From positions 1-38,622 of the forward strand of contig JAFAWY010000136.1 of NCBI GenBank assembly GCA_019241525.1: a stretch of 38,622 bases of DNA, in the 5' to 3' direction. Origin of the DNA: Pseudonocardiales bacterium (GTDB lineage: Bacteria > Actinomycetota > Actinomycetes > Mycobacteriales > Pseudonocardiaceae). Position 1 is the first letter of the stretch. Each line of letters opens with the position of its first letter. This document shows, one piece after another, positions 10,260-19,557 of this stretch. The translations under genes were made by a program, and so were the position numbers. The notes under the pieces were generated by a model that saw only the letters and a list, made by a program, of their open reading frames with translations, had not been told where the DNA came from and made no database searches.

Positions 10260-11183
10260 ATGACCGAGACTCTGGCCGGCGAGCAGTCGGCCACCAGCAC
10301 CGTTGCCCGCAGGCGGCCGGCGCTGTCGCCGTCGCGAGCGGCTGACTTCAAGCAGTGCCCGCTGCTGTACCGGTTCCGGGTGGTCGACCGGTTGCCTGAG
10401 AAGCCGAGCAGGTCGCAGGTTCGTGGCACGGTGGTGCACGCCGTTCTAGAACGGCTTTTCGCGCTGCCCGCGAACCGGCGCGATCCCGCAACGGGGCGTG
10501 CGCTCGTCGCTTCGGCCTGGGACGACGTGCTGGCGGGCAACCCGGAGCTGGCCGAACTATTCGCTGGTCCGGAAGATCCGGAGCACGCGGAATGGCTGGA
10601 CTCGGCGCGCGCGCTTGTCGACGGGTACTTCACGCTGGAAGATCCGCGATCGGTTCAACCGGAGGCTTGCGAACTGCTGGTCGAAGCGGAGCTGGCCACC
10701 GGCGATCTCGACGGCGGTGAAGCGCTGCTGCTCCGGGGATACATCGACCGGCTGGACGTGGCCACCACCGGGGAGATCCGAGTGGTGGACTATAAGACCG
10801 GCGCCGCGCCGCGGGAGGTTTTCGAGGCCAAGGCCTTGTTCCAGATGAAGTTCTACGCGCTGGCACTGCTGCGGATTCGCGGGGTGGTACCCCGCCAGTT
10901 GCGGCTGCTCTACCTGGCCAATCGGCAAGCCCTGACCTACACCCCGGACGAGGCGGAACTGATCCGCTTCGAACGAACTCTCACAGCGATCTGGTCGGCT
11001 ATCCGCCGCGCCGCTCGCAGCGGCGATTTCCGTGCCAATCCCAGCCGGATGTGCGACTGGTGCGATCACAAAGCATGCTGCCCAGCGTTTGGTGGCAGCC
11101 CACCGCCCTATCCCGGCTGGCCAGATCTCTCCAGCGGCGGCGCCGAGTCAGCCCTCTCCCGACATGGAGACGTATCGGGTTGA
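10260..11183 (+). CDS. RecB-family PD-(D/E)XK nuclease with Fe-S-type cysteines
   Basis: A 307-residue stand-alone nuclease of the RecB/Cas4/AddB type, presumably acting on DNA ends. Visible motifs: FKQCP with Cys33, HAVLERLF with His60, GYIDRLD with Asp163 and VDYKTG with the metal-binding Asp177 and catalytic Lys179. A QxxxY-like segment (QMKFYALAL) follows. The C-terminal cluster CDWCDHKACCP (Cys265, 268, 273/274) together with Cys33 resembles the 4Fe-4S staple of AddB and Cas4. The ATG at 10260 is chosen because residues upstream in the frame lie in the trmI promoter region. There is no CRISPR or AddA partner nearby. The homologue in the mycobacterial synteny block is also of unknown role. 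Confidence 0.85.
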   Translation: MTETLAGEQSATSTVARRRPALSPSRAADFKQCPLLYRFRVVDRLPEKPSRSQVRGTVVHAVLERLFALPANRRDPATGRALVASAWDDVLAGNPELAELFAGPEDPEHAEWLDSARALVDGYFTLEDPRSVQPEACELLVEAELATGDLDGGEALLLRGYIDRLDVATTGEIRVVDYKTGAAPREVFEAKALFQMKFYALALLRIRGVVPRQLRLLYLANRQALTYTPDEAELIRFERTLTAIWSAIRRAARSGDFRANPSRMCDWCDHKACCPAFGGSPPPYPGWPDLSSGGAESALSRHGDVSG

Positions 11184-11197
11184 AGCCCGGCGCTGGA

Positions 11198-11224
11198 ACC
11201 CCGATATGGCCCCCATGTCGGGGT
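11198..11224. terminator. bidirectional hairpin between the RecB-like gene and hisG
   Basis: 12-bp arms (11198-11209 and 11213-11224) with one T/G wobble position and a 3-nt loop, lying between the convergent stops at 11183 and 11252. Confidence 0.6.
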
Positions 11225-11251
11225 CCGACAGCGACCGGGACGGGCGGTGTC

Positions 11252-12097
11252 TCAGAACCGGCAGGAGCGGATGTCGGTCGCCAGGATGGCCCTGGCGCCG
11301 CGCGCGGACAGCTGATCCATAATCCGGTTGGCATCGTTGCGCGGCACCATCGCCCGAACCGCGACCCAATCCGGATCAGCCAGCGGGGCCAACGTCGGCG
11401 ATTCCAGCCCGGGAGTGATGGCCACGGCGTCGTCCAGCAGGCTGCGCGGGCAGTCATAGTCGAGCATCACGTACTGCTGGGCGAACACCACGCCCTGCAA
11501 GCGCGCGGCGAGTTGCGCCCGTTCCGGGGACGGCTGCGCGCCGGATCGTTCCACGAGCACCGCCTCGGAGGTGCAGATCGGGTCACCGAACGCGACCAGG
11601 CCGTGCTGCCGCAGAGTGCGCCCGGACCCCACCACGTCAGCGATCGCGTCGGCGACTCCCAGCTGCACGGAGATTTCCACCGCTCCATCCAGCTGGATGA
11701 GGGTGACCTGCACTCCGTGCTGAGCCAAGTCTGCGGCGACCAGCCGTGGGTACGCCGTGGCCACGCGTAACCCGTCCAGGTCACCGACCTTCCACTCTCG
11801 GCCCAGCGGTGCTGCGTAACGGAAGGAAGATCCACCGAACCCGAGCGCGAGTCGTTCGGTGACCGGCGCCTGCGAGTCCAGCACCAGATCCCGTCCAGTG
11901 ATCCCCAGATCTAACTCGCCCGAACCCACATAGACGGAGATGTCGCGAGGCCGGAGGAAGAAAAATTCCACCTCGTTCGCCGTGTCGATGACGGTGAGGT
12001 CCTTCGGGTCGTGTCGTTGCCGGTAGCCGGCTTCAACAAGCATCGCCGAGGCGGGTGCCGCCAGAGTGCCCTTGCTCGGTAAGGCGACCCGAAGCAT
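11252..12097 (-). CDS. hisG: ATP phosphoribosyltransferase HisG
   Basis: Catalyses the first step of histidine synthesis, joining ATP and PRPP to give phosphoribosyl-ATP. From the ATG at 12097 the protein has 281 residues and begins [16 protein letters not shown], the usual family N-terminus; an ATG at 12115 would add six residues and is nearly as likely. Recognisable segments are [21 protein letters not shown] and the region [21 protein letters not shown], which contains the PRPP-binding loop. The length indicates the long form with a C-terminal regulatory ACT-like domain that normally binds histidine for feedback inhibition. It follows hisE almost immediately, so the two are cotranscribed. 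Confidence 0.94.
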   Translation of the reverse strand: MLRVALPSKGTLAAPASAMLVEAGYRQRHDPKDLTVIDTANEVEFFFLRPRDISVYVGSGELDLGITGRDLVLDSQAPVTERLALGFGGSSFRYAAPLGREWKVGDLDGLRVATAYPRLVAADLAQHGVQVTLIQLDGAVEISVQLGVADAIADVVGSGRTLRQHGLVAFGDPICTSEAVLVERSGAQPSPERAQLAARLQGVVFAQQYVMLDYDCPRSLLDDAVAITPGLESPTLAPLADPDWVAVRAMVPRNDANRIMDQLSARGARAILATDIRSCRF

Positions 12098-12122
12098 CTT
12101 GGAATTCCCGTTCATGGGCACC

Positions 12123-12386
12123 TCACAGGTAGCGGTAGACGTCGGAGGTGCTGATTCCCCGGCCGAGCATGAGCACCTGCACCCGGTAGAGCAATTGAGA
12201 GATCTCCTCCGCCAGTCGTTCGTTGGATTCGTGTTCGGCGGCGATCCAGACCTCGCCGGCCTCCTCGAGCACCTTCTTGCCCTGCGCGTGTACGCCATCG
12301 TCGAGCGCAGCAACGGTGCCCGATCCCTCGGGCCGGTTCCGGGCTCGCTCACTAAGCTCAGCGAACAGCTCGTCGAACGTCTTCAT
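12123..12386 (-). CDS. hisE: phosphoribosyl-ATP pyrophosphatase HisE
   Basis: Hydrolyses phosphoribosyl-ATP to phosphoribosyl-AMP in the second step of histidine synthesis. It is an all-helical MazG-like protein of 87 residues, beginning [11 protein letters not shown]. The metal-binding acidic segments [18 protein letters not shown] and [17 protein letters not shown] are both present. It is a separate gene here, as in mycobacteria, not fused to hisI. It sits 17 bp after metH and a few bases before hisG, which suggests a metH-hisE-hisG transcription unit. Confidence 0.95.
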   Translation of the reverse strand: MKTFDELFAELSERARNRPEGSGTVAALDDGVHAQGKKVLEEAGEVWIAAEHESNERLAEEISQLLYRVQVLMLGRGISTSDVYRYL

Positions 12387-12403
12387 CCGCAGTCTGCGAC
12401 CCC

Positions 12404-15400
12404 TCAGGCGTTGAAGTACTTCGCTTCCGGGTGGTGCGCGACGATCGCGTCAGTGGACTGCTCCGGGTGCAGCTGGAACTCTTCGGACAGCGTCACGCCG
12501 ATCCGGTTGGGCCGGAGCAGCGCGACGATCTTCGCGCGATCCTCTAACTCCGGGCAGGCACCATAGCCCAACGAGTAGCGGGCACCCCGGTACCTCAGCT
12601 TGAAGAAGCTCTCCGCGTCGGCCGGATCATCCTCGGCTACCGCTGCTCCGGAGGAAAACCTCAACTGCTGCCGGATCCGCTGGTGCCAGTACTCCGCGAG
12701 CGCCTCGGTCAGCTGCACGCCGAGGCCGTGCACCTCAAGGTAATCCCGGTAAGCGTCCTTGGCGAACAGCTCAGCGGCGTAGTCGGCGATCGGCTGACCC
12801 ATCGTGACCAGCTGCAAAGGCAGCACGTCCACCTCGCCGGCGGCCAATGCTGCTGCTCGTGGCCGGTAGAAATCCGCCAGGCACAGCCGGCGGTCGCGGG
12901 GCTGGCGAGGAAAGGTGAACCGGTATTGCTCAGCAGCATCCGGCCGGGCTTCGGTCAGCACAATGAGCGAGTCGGAGTCGGCGACCGCGGGGAAGTATCC
13001 GTAGACCACCGCGGCGTGTGCCAGCACCCCTTCCGTGGTCAGCCGGTCCAACCAGTAGCGCAGCCGGGGCCGGCCTTCCCTTTCTACGAGCTCTTCGTAG
13101 GACGGACCGTTTGGGGCTCCGCGGGATCCGCGCAAGCCCCACTGCCCCAGAAAGGTGGCCCGTTCGTCGAGCAGGGACGTGAAATCGGCCACGGGAATGC
13201 CCTTGACCACCCTTGTGCCCCAAAATGGTGGAGTAGGGATAGGCACGTCGGTGGCCACGTCGGAACGGTCCGCCACGGGTCCGTCAGCGGCGGCCTCTGA
13301 AGCTCGGCGTGCCTGCGCGATGCGTAGCGATCGTTCCCGGCGGGCCTTGCGCTGCGCGGCTTTGGCCTCTTCCCCGGAATCGGCTTCCACCGTGCCGCCC
13401 CGTTTCCTGACCATGATCGAGTCCATCAGCCGCAGGCCCTCGAAGGCGTCCCGGGCGTAGCGGACCTCCCCTTCGTAGAGTTCGGCGAGATCGTTTTCCA
13501 CATAGGCGCGAGTCAGCGCTGCCCCGCCGAGCAGCACCGGGATGCCGGACTGGCCACGGGAATTCATCTCCTCCAAGTTTTCCTTCATGATCACCGTAGA
13601 CTTCACGAGCAAGCCCGACATCCCAATCGCGTCGGCATGGTGATCCGCGGCGGCCTGCAGGATGGTGCTGATGGGCTGCTTGATACCGAGGTTGACCACC
13701 TCGTAGCCGTTGTTGGACAGGATGATGTCGACCAGGTTCTTGCCGATGTCATGGACATCACCTTTGACCGTGGCCAGTACCAGCCGGCCCTTGCCGTCCC
13801 CCGCTTCGGAACGCTCCATGTGAGGTTCCAAGTGCGCCACCGAGGCCTTCATCACCTCGGCGGACTGCAGGACAAAGGGAAGCTGCATCTGCCCCGAGCC
13901 GAATAGCTCCCCCACCGTCCGCATGCCCGAAAGCAGCGTATCGTTGATGATCTGCAGTGCGGGCCGCTGTTCCAGGGCGGCGTCAAGGTCATCGAACAAC
14001 CCCTCGCGTTCCCCGCTGACGATCCGCCGCTCCAGTCGCTCGAACAGCGGCAGCGCAGCGAGCTCGGCCGCCCGGGACTCTCTCGATGACGACGTGGTCA
14101 CACCCTCGAACAGCGCCATCAACCGCTGCAGCGGGTCGTAGCCGTCGCGGCGCCGGTCATACACCAGATCGAGCGCCACGGCGCGCTGCTCGTCCGGGAT
14201 CCGGGCCATGGGAATGATCTTCGAAGGGTGCACGATTGCGGTGTCCAGGCCGGCCTGCACGCATTCATGCAGGAAAACCGAATTAAGGACCTGCCGAGCA
14301 GCTGGATTGAGCCCGAAGGACACATTGGACACCCCGAGAGTCGTGTGCACCTCCGGGTACCGCCGCCTGACTTCGCGGATCGCCTCGATGGTCTCCAGTG
14401 CGTCACGGCGGGTTTCTTCCTGACCGGTGGAGATGGGAAAGGTGAGGCAGTCGACGATGACATCACAGGTACGCAGCCCCCATGTGGCGGTCAGGTCGTC
14501 GATCAGCCGCGAGGCCACCCGAACCTTCCACTCCGCACTGCGGGCTTGCCCCTGCTCGTCGATACACAGCGCCACGACAGCGGCACCGTGCTCGCGGACC
14601 AACTGCATGACGCGCTGGTAGCGCGAATCCGGCCCATCGCCGTCTTCGTAGTTCACCGAGTTGATCACGCACCGCCCGCCGAACCGTTCCAGCCCGGCGC
14701 GCAGCACGGCAGGCTCGGTGGAATCCAGCATGATCGGCAGCGTCGACGCGGTGGCCAGCCGCCCGGCCAGCGCAGCCATGTCGGCGGTGCCATCGCGGCC
14801 GACGTAGTCCACGCACAGGTCGATCAGGTGCGCACCGTCACGGGTCTGCGCGCGGGCGATCTGCACGCACTCGTCGAACCGCTCAGCCAGCATGGCCTCG
14901 CGGAATGCCTTCGACCCGTTGGCATTGGTCCGTTCGCCGATCATCAACACGCTGGCGTCCTGGCGGAAAGGCACCGCGACATACAGCGACGACACCCCCG
15001 GCTCGGGACGCGGGCGCCGGCGTCGAGGGGTCAGCTCAGCTACCGCTTGGGCTACCGCGGCGATGTGCCGGCGGGTTGTGCCGCAACACCCACCGACCAG
15101 CCGTACACCGAACTCGGTGACGAAGCCGGCCAGCGCCGCAGCCAGCTCCTCCGGGGTCAGCGGGTATACCGCCCCACCGGTGCCAAGCTCGGGTAGCCCG
15201 GCATTGGGCATCACCGACAGCGGGATCCGCGAGTATTTCGCCAGCTGCCGCAAGTGCTCGCTCATCTCAGCGGGACCGGTGGCGCAGTTCAACCCGATCA
15301 GGTCAATACCCAGCGGTTCCAGCGCGGTCAACGCGGCGCCGATCTCGGTGCCCAGCAACATCGTGCCGGTGGTCTCCACAGTCACCTGGACGATGATCGG

Positions 15401-15955
15401 GACGTGCCGACCCTCCGCGACCATCGCGCGCCGCGCCGCAATCACGGCCGCCTTGCACTGCAGGAGATCCTGGCTAGTCTCCACCAGCACCGCGTCGACT
15501 CCACCGGCGAGCAGGCCCCGAACCTGCTCGACGTAGGCGTCCCGCAACTCGGGGAAGGCGATGTGCCCCAGGGTGGGCAGTTTGGTGCCAGGTCCTACCG
15601 ATCCGAGCACGAACCGGGGGTGCTGTGGCTCAGTGAACTCGTCTGCTACCTCGCGGGCCAGCGTGGCACCCACTTCGGCCAGTTCCCAGATCCGGTCCGC
15701 TATGCCGTATTCGGCCAGATTTGCCAGATTGGCCCCGAAAGTGTTGGACTCGACCGCGTCGGCACCCGCCTCCAGGTACCCCCGGTGCACTGCACGCACC
15801 ACGTCCGGGCGGGTGACGTTGAGGATCTCATTGCAGCCCTCCAACCCGGCGAAGTCGTCCAGAGTCAGGTCTGCCGACTGCAACATCGTGCCCATCGCCC
15901 CATCGGCGACCACGACACGATGCGCCAGGACGTTGAGCAGCGATGACAAGGCCAT
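12404..15955 (-). CDS. metH: cobalamin-dependent methionine synthase MetH
   Basis: Transfers the methyl group of 5-methyltetrahydrofolate to homocysteine through methylcobalamin. All modules are present in 1183 residues. The homocysteine/zinc domain (about 1-310) has zinc-ligand Cys224 (in LNCATGP), Cys290 and Cys291 (in VGGCCGTT). The pterin domain (about 335-610) opens with [16 protein letters not shown]. The cobalamin cap and Rossmann domains (about 640-880) have GDVHDIGKN, with the cobalt-ligating His735. The C-terminal activation domain (about 960-1180) is present for reductive reactivation by SAM. A charged, Lys/Arg/Ala-rich linker of about 60 residues precedes the activation domain. 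Only 94 bp separate it from the divergent PAC2 gene, and I see no cobalamin or SAM riboswitch there. Confidence 0.97.
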   Translation of the reverse strand: MALSSLLNVLAHRVVVADGAMGTMLQSADLTLDDFAGLEGCNEILNVTRPDVVRAVHRGYLEAGADAVESNTFGANLANLAEYGIADRIWELAEVGATLAREVADEFTEPQHPRFVLGSVGPGTKLPTLGHIAFPELRDAYVEQVRGLLAGGVDAVLVETSQDLLQCKAAVIAARRAMVAEGRHVPIIVQVTVETTGTMLLGTEIGAALTALEPLGIDLIGLNCATGPAEMSEHLRQLAKYSRIPLSVMPNAGLPELGTGGAVYPLTPEELAAALAGFVTEFGVRLVGGCCGTTRRHIAAVAQAVAELTPRRRRPRPEPGVSSLYVAVPFRQDASVLMIGERTNANGSKAFREAMLAERFDECVQIARAQTRDGAHLIDLCVDYVGRDGTADMAALAGRLATASTLPIMLDSTEPAVLRAGLERFGGRCVINSVNYEDGDGPDSRYQRVMQLVREHGAAVVALCIDEQGQARSAEWKVRVASRLIDDLTATWGLRTCDVIVDCLTFPISTGQEETRRDALETIEAIREVRRRYPEVHTTLGVSNVSFGLNPAARQVLNSVFLHECVQAGLDTAIVHPSKIIPMARIPDEQRAVALDLVYDRRRDGYDPLQRLMALFEGVTTSSSRESRAAELAALPLFERLERRIVSGEREGLFDDLDAALEQRPALQIINDTLLSGMRTVGELFGSGQMQLPFVLQSAEVMKASVAHLEPHMERSEAGDGKGRLVLATVKGDVHDIGKNLVDIILSNNGYEVVNLGIKQPISTILQAAADHHADAIGMSGLLVKSTVIMKENLEEMNSRGQSGIPVLLGGAALTRAYVENDLAELYEGEVRYARDAFEGLRLMDSIMVRKRGGTVEADSGEEAKAAQRKARRERSLRIAQARRASEAAADGPVADRSDVATDVPIPTPPFWGTRVVKGIPVADFTSLLDERATFLGQWGLRGSRGAPNGPSYEELVEREGRPRLRYWLDRLTTEGVLAHAAVVYGYFPAVADSDSLIVLTEARPDAAEQYRFTFPRQPRDRRLCLADFYRPRAAALAAGEVDVLPLQLVTMGQPIADYAAELFAKDAYRDYLEVHGLGVQLTEALAEYWHQRIRQQLRFSSGAAVAEDDPADAESFFKLRYRGARYSLGYGACPELEDRAKIVALLRPNRIGVTLSEEFQLHPEQSTDAIVAHHPEAKYFNA

Positions 15956-16049
15956 ACGATCCAGACTAGAGGAGCGATTTTGTGGCTCTGTGGAAATTGC
16001 GGCGTATCGCGGCGCGGCCAGCGGGGCTCAGGAGCCGTAGGCTAGCGCG

Positions 16050-16955
16050 GTGACCTATTCGGACTACCCCAGTAGCGACTCGGCGGCGCGCCGATCGCCG
16101 CTGCCCGAACTCACCTCGCCGGTGCTGGTAGCCGCATTCGAGGGCTGGAATGACGCCGGAGACGCTGCAAGCACGGCCATTGAGCATCTGCAGCTGAGCT
16201 GGGATGCAAAACCCCTGGCCGAAATTGATCCTGAAGACTACTACGACTTCCAGGTCACCAGGCCCACCACCAAGCTGGTGGACGGGATCACGCGGCGTAT
16301 TGACTGGCCCACCACCCGCCTCTCGGTATGCCGACCTCCTGGAGCCGACTTCGACGTGGTGCTCGTGCACGGCATCGAGCCCAACATGCGCTGGCGGTCG
16401 TTCTGCAACGAACTGCTCGGCTATGTCATGGACCTCGGGATCACCAGCGTGGTCACCTTGGGCGCGCTGCTCGCCGACACCCCGCACACGCGCCCGGTGC
16501 CCGTCACCGGCACCTCGTACGATGCGGCCTCGGCTGCCCGGTTCCAGCTGGAACGCTCCAAGTACGAGGGCCCTACCGGGATCGTGGGGGTTTTCCAGGA
16601 CGCATGTGTGCAGGCCGGAGTGCCTGCCATCTCCTTCTGGGCTGCGGTGCCGCACTACGTCTCCGCCCCGCCGTCCCCGAAGGCCACGTTGGCGTTGCTA
16701 CACCGGGTGGAGGAAGTGCTCGACCTGGAGGTCCCGCTCGGTGCGCTGCCCGAAGAATCCGAGGAGTGGGAGGCGACCGTCAGCGAGATGGCTGACGAGG
16801 ATGACGAGGTCGCCAGCTACGTGCGTGCTCTGGAAGAGCGAGGCGACACCGAGATCACGTTGCATGAGGCCAGCGGGGACGCTATCGCCGCGGATTTCGA
16901 GCGTTACCTGCGCCGCCGCCGTCCCGGAGGTACCTCAGGACCACGGGGACTGTGA
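16050..16955 (+). CDS. PAC2 family protein
   Basis: A 301-residue soluble protein of the PAC2 family, which in archaea and eukaryotes includes proteasome-assembly chaperones; the bacterial members have no defined role. Family segments visible are PVLVAAFEGWNDAGDAAS, the YDFQVTRPTTKLVDG block, GIEPNMRWRSFCNELLG and the PHYVSAPPSPKATLALLHRVEEVL helix. The C-terminal third is acidic (SEEWEATVSEMADEDDEVASYV) and ends in an Arg-rich tail. It starts at GTG, divergent from metH. A neighbouring metH and PAC2 pair also occurs in the mycobacterial version of this locus. The co-localisation with the proteasome block is suggestive but not evidence of function. Confidence 0.85.
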   Translation: MTYSDYPSSDSAARRSPLPELTSPVLVAAFEGWNDAGDAASTAIEHLQLSWDAKPLAEIDPEDYYDFQVTRPTTKLVDGITRRIDWPTTRLSVCRPPGADFDVVLVHGIEPNMRWRSFCNELLGYVMDLGITSVVTLGALLADTPHTRPVPVTGTSYDAASAARFQLERSKYEGPTGIVGVFQDACVQAGVPAISFWAAVPHYVSAPPSPKATLALLHRVEEVLDLEVPLGALPEESEEWEATVSEMADEDDEVASYVRALEERGDTEITLHEASGDAIAADFERYLRRRRPGGTSGPRGL

Positions 16956-16987
16956 GTGGGACTGCGATACGTCACGCGCCTTCCTAC

Positions 16988-18190
16988 TCACGAGTCGTGG
17001 ACCAGCGCGGGTATGAGCTGTTCATCAGGGGTCAGCGAACCGTGGTGGCCGATCAATCCGCTCAACTTGGGCGTGGCTTGGGATCGGATCACGGCAAACT
17101 CTGTCCGGGCGGCGACGATGATGTTCCCGATGCGGTCGCGGATGTGGTTCTCGACGAGGGGACCGAACCACCCAGCTGCGATGGCTTCGTCACGGGTCAG
17201 GATCCAGGCTCGATCTCCAATAACATCGCGCCAGGTGGCAAGCACATCATTCGCGGCGCCCGGCTCGGTGTAGACATACCGAGCACGCGCGTCCCCGCCA
17301 AGCAGGCGCACTCCAGCTTGCAGCGCAGGCTCAGTGTCGAAATCAAGCCTGCTTTCCTCGGGCACGGTCACCATGCCGTGGTCGGCGATCACCACAAGCC
17401 GGACGCCTCGCGGCAGGCCGTCGGCGATGCTGGCCGCTAGCCGGTCGACGTGGCCGAGCTGCAGCCGCCAGGGCAACGATCCGACGCCGTAAACATGGCC
17501 GAGTAAGTCCAGGTCACCGTGGTAGGCGTAGCAGAACGCTCGCGCGCCGCCAGATGCCGCAGACAGCGCGACCAAGACGTTGCCCGCCAGATCGCCCAGT
17601 GCGTGGACGCCTTTCATTTCGCCACCACGCAATGCTGCGCGGTTCAAACCCGAACCTCGATGGACCTCCGGAACGGCGAGGATCACCTGAACTCCGGCAG
17701 CGGCAGCGCGCTCCAATGCGGTAGGTCGCGGCTGGATCTCCTCGGGCACGAATCGTTCACGAAGATCGACCCGGTGGCCGCCGCCGTGGGTGTGCCAGCT
17801 CAACGCGTTGATGAGCCCGCCCTCAGGAACGGCGAAGGAGAAGCCGACGATCCCATGCTGGCCCGCAGGCATACCCGTGCCGATGGTGGCCACCCCGGCG
17901 GCCGTCGTCGCGGGAAACCCGGCAGTGATCGGCTCCTGACCCGCGGCTAGAGAACTCAGGAATGGCGCGTCGGCGGAGTGCTCCTGCAGTGCAAGCCACC
18001 CGAGGCCGTCCACGAGCAGCAAGCACGCGCCGTGCGTCGGGGTCAGCTGTAACGCATTGGCGAAGCCGGCGACTCCCAGACCGGCGAGCAGCGAAGGCAC
18101 GACATCAGCAAGCGACGCACGCTGGCCGTGGGGTAGCAGCGGTGTTGCCCTTGCCGATGCTTCGACCCTTCGAGCAGGTCCCATAGTCAC
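16988..18190 (-). CDS. alkaline-phosphatase-superfamily protein (type I phosphodiesterase/nucleotide pyrophosphatase)
   Basis: A 400-residue metal-dependent phosphohydrolase-like protein. The first metal site is in [10 protein letters not shown] (Asp61), the nucleophile Thr is in the [23 protein letters not shown] region (about residue 96), and the other metal ligands are in [16 protein letters not shown] and [10 protein letters not shown]. No signal peptide is obvious. Its GTG start overlaps the mshC stop codon by four bases (GTGA), so translation is coupled to mshC. Its substrate is not known; association with mycothiol synthesis is an inference from this coupling. It converges on the PAC2 gene with a 32-bp gap. 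Confidence 0.88.
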   Translation of the reverse strand: MTMGPARRVEASARATPLLPHGQRASLADVVPSLLAGLGVAGFANALQLTPTHGACLLLVDGLGWLALQEHSADAPFLSSLAAGQEPITAGFPATTAAGVATIGTGMPAGQHGIVGFSFAVPEGGLINALSWHTHGGGHRVDLRERFVPEEIQPRPTALERAAAAGVQVILAVPEVHRGSGLNRAALRGGEMKGVHALGDLAGNVLVALSAASGGARAFCYAYHGDLDLLGHVYGVGSLPWRLQLGHVDRLAASIADGLPRGVRLVVIADHGMVTVPEESRLDFDTEPALQAGVRLLGGDARARYVYTEPGAANDVLATWRDVIGDRAWILTRDEAIAAGWFGPLVENHIRDRIGNIIVAARTEFAVIRSQATPKLSGLIGHHGSLTPDEQLIPALVHDS

Positions 18191-19425
18191 AGCGCGATAC
18201 CGAGCAACGCATCAACAGCGGTTCGCACCAGCGCAGGGCCGTCCACGTCATGGGCGCGGCGGGTCAGCGTCTCAGTGGCCCAAGCGTCGACAGTAGCGAG
18301 AGCTCCAACCGTATCGAGATCGTTGGCCAGGTATGCGCGTATGAGTTCGATCGCGTCGTCGGCTGAGGCACCAGCGGGTCGAGCAACGGCTTCCCGCCAG
18401 CGCTCCAGCCGGGAGACCGCGGTGTCGAGCATTCCGGTATTCCACGATCGATCGGTGCGGTAGTGGTCGGACAGCAATGCCAGCCGCAGCGCCATCGGGT
18501 CGACCTGGTCGGCTCGCAGCCGGGAGACGAAGACCAGGTTGCCCTTCGACTTGGACATCTTCTCCCCGTTGAGACCGATCATCCCGGTATGCACGTAATT
18601 CCGTGCCATCGGATACTGGCCGGTGAGCGCTTCGGCATGGGCGGCAGAGAATTCATGGTGCGGGAAGATCAGATCGGAGCCGCCGCCTTGTACGTCGAAA
18701 CTTGTGCCCAACCGGTTGAGCCCGATCGCGCAGCATTCAACATGCCAGCCGGGACGTCCTGCGCCCAACTCCGAGTCCCACGACGGCTCGCCTTCACGGG
18801 CGGTGCGCCACATCAAGGCGTCTAGCGGGTGTCGCTTGCCGGGGCGCTGCGGGTCACCGCCGCGCTCAGCGGCGAGCCGGATCATCGTGTTGGTGTCGTA
18901 ACCGGACTCGGAGCCGAAGTGCGGTGCAGCACGGTGGTCGAAGTAGACGTCGGGATATCCGGGATCATCGATGCGGTAGGCCGCACCGCAGGCCAGCAAC
19001 TTGGCGACAACTTCCACGATCTCACCGATGGCTTCAACGGCACCAACGAAGTCCCGTGGCGGCAGCACCCGCAGTGCTTCCATGTCTTCCCGGAACAGCG
19101 CGGTCTCCCGCATTCCGAGGACTACCCAGTCATCTTGGTCGCGGATCGCCCGTTCCAGCAGCGGGTCGTCGACATCAGTGACGTTCTGCACGTAGTGCAC
19201 CTGGTGGCCGGCGTCACGCCAGTACCGGTGCACCAGGTCGAAGGCCAGATACGTGGCGGCATGCCCGAGGTGGGTGGCGTCATAAGGCGTGATACCGCAC
19301 ACGTACATCCGGGCAGTGCGGCCGGGCGCGGTCGGTTGGACCCGCCCAGCGGCAGTGTCGTGCAGCCGTAGTGGCGGGCCCTGACCTGGTAGCTGCGGCA
19401 ACGCTGTCGAGGTCCAGGGCTGCAT
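18187..19425 (-). CDS. mshC: mycothiol ligase MshC (L-cysteine:glucosaminyl-inositol ligase)
   Basis: Joins cysteine to 1-D-myo-inosityl-2-amino-2-deoxy-glucopyranoside using ATP, the penultimate step of mycothiol synthesis. It is a relative of cysteinyl-tRNA synthetase. The 412 residues show the Zn/cysteine-binding Cys43 in [11 protein letters not shown], the HIGH-like motif HLGHAA (52-57), [14 protein letters not shown] with another zinc Cys, [13 protein letters not shown], and KMSKSKGN. It is shorter than cysteinyl-tRNA synthetase because the C-terminal anticodon-binding region is missing, which separates the two enzymes. The length matches mycobacterial MshC. It follows the VWA gene on the same strand with a 132-bp gap. 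Confidence 0.95.
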   Translation of the reverse strand: MQPWTSTALPQLPGQGPPLRLHDTAAGRVQPTAPGRTARMYVCGITPYDATHLGHAATYLAFDLVHRYWRDAGHQVHYVQNVTDVDDPLLERAIRDQDDWVVLGMRETALFREDMEALRVLPPRDFVGAVEAIGEIVEVVAKLLACGAAYRIDDPGYPDVYFDHRAAPHFGSESGYDTNTMIRLAAERGGDPQRPGKRHPLDALMWRTAREGEPSWDSELGAGRPGWHVECCAIGLNRLGTSFDVQGGGSDLIFPHHEFSAAHAEALTGQYPMARNYVHTGMIGLNGEKMSKSKGNLVFVSRLRADQVDPMALRLALLSDHYRTDRSWNTGMLDTAVSRLERWREAVARPAGASADDAIELIRAYLANDLDTVGALATVDAWATETLTRRAHDVDGPALVRTAVDALLGIAL

Positions 19426-19557
19426 GGAATCGACACTACGTCACCGCGGAGGTGCCATCGGTGCTGTTGGGACTGGGCAGGATGTGGGACCGCGGGACGG
19501 CACGACACGCGCGACGCCGAGGCGCGACATGCGGGCACGGGGGCGCGACACGCCGGA

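Noticed and set aside
15956-16049. Cobalamin or SAM riboswitch upstream of metH
   Set aside because: The gap is only 94 bp and shared with a divergent gene; no conserved B12-box or SAM fold is visible.
16050-16955. PAC2 protein as a proteasome-assembly factor
   Set aside because: Only the family name and proximity suggest it; bacterial PAC2 proteins have no demonstrated proteasome role, and the bacterial core self-assembles.
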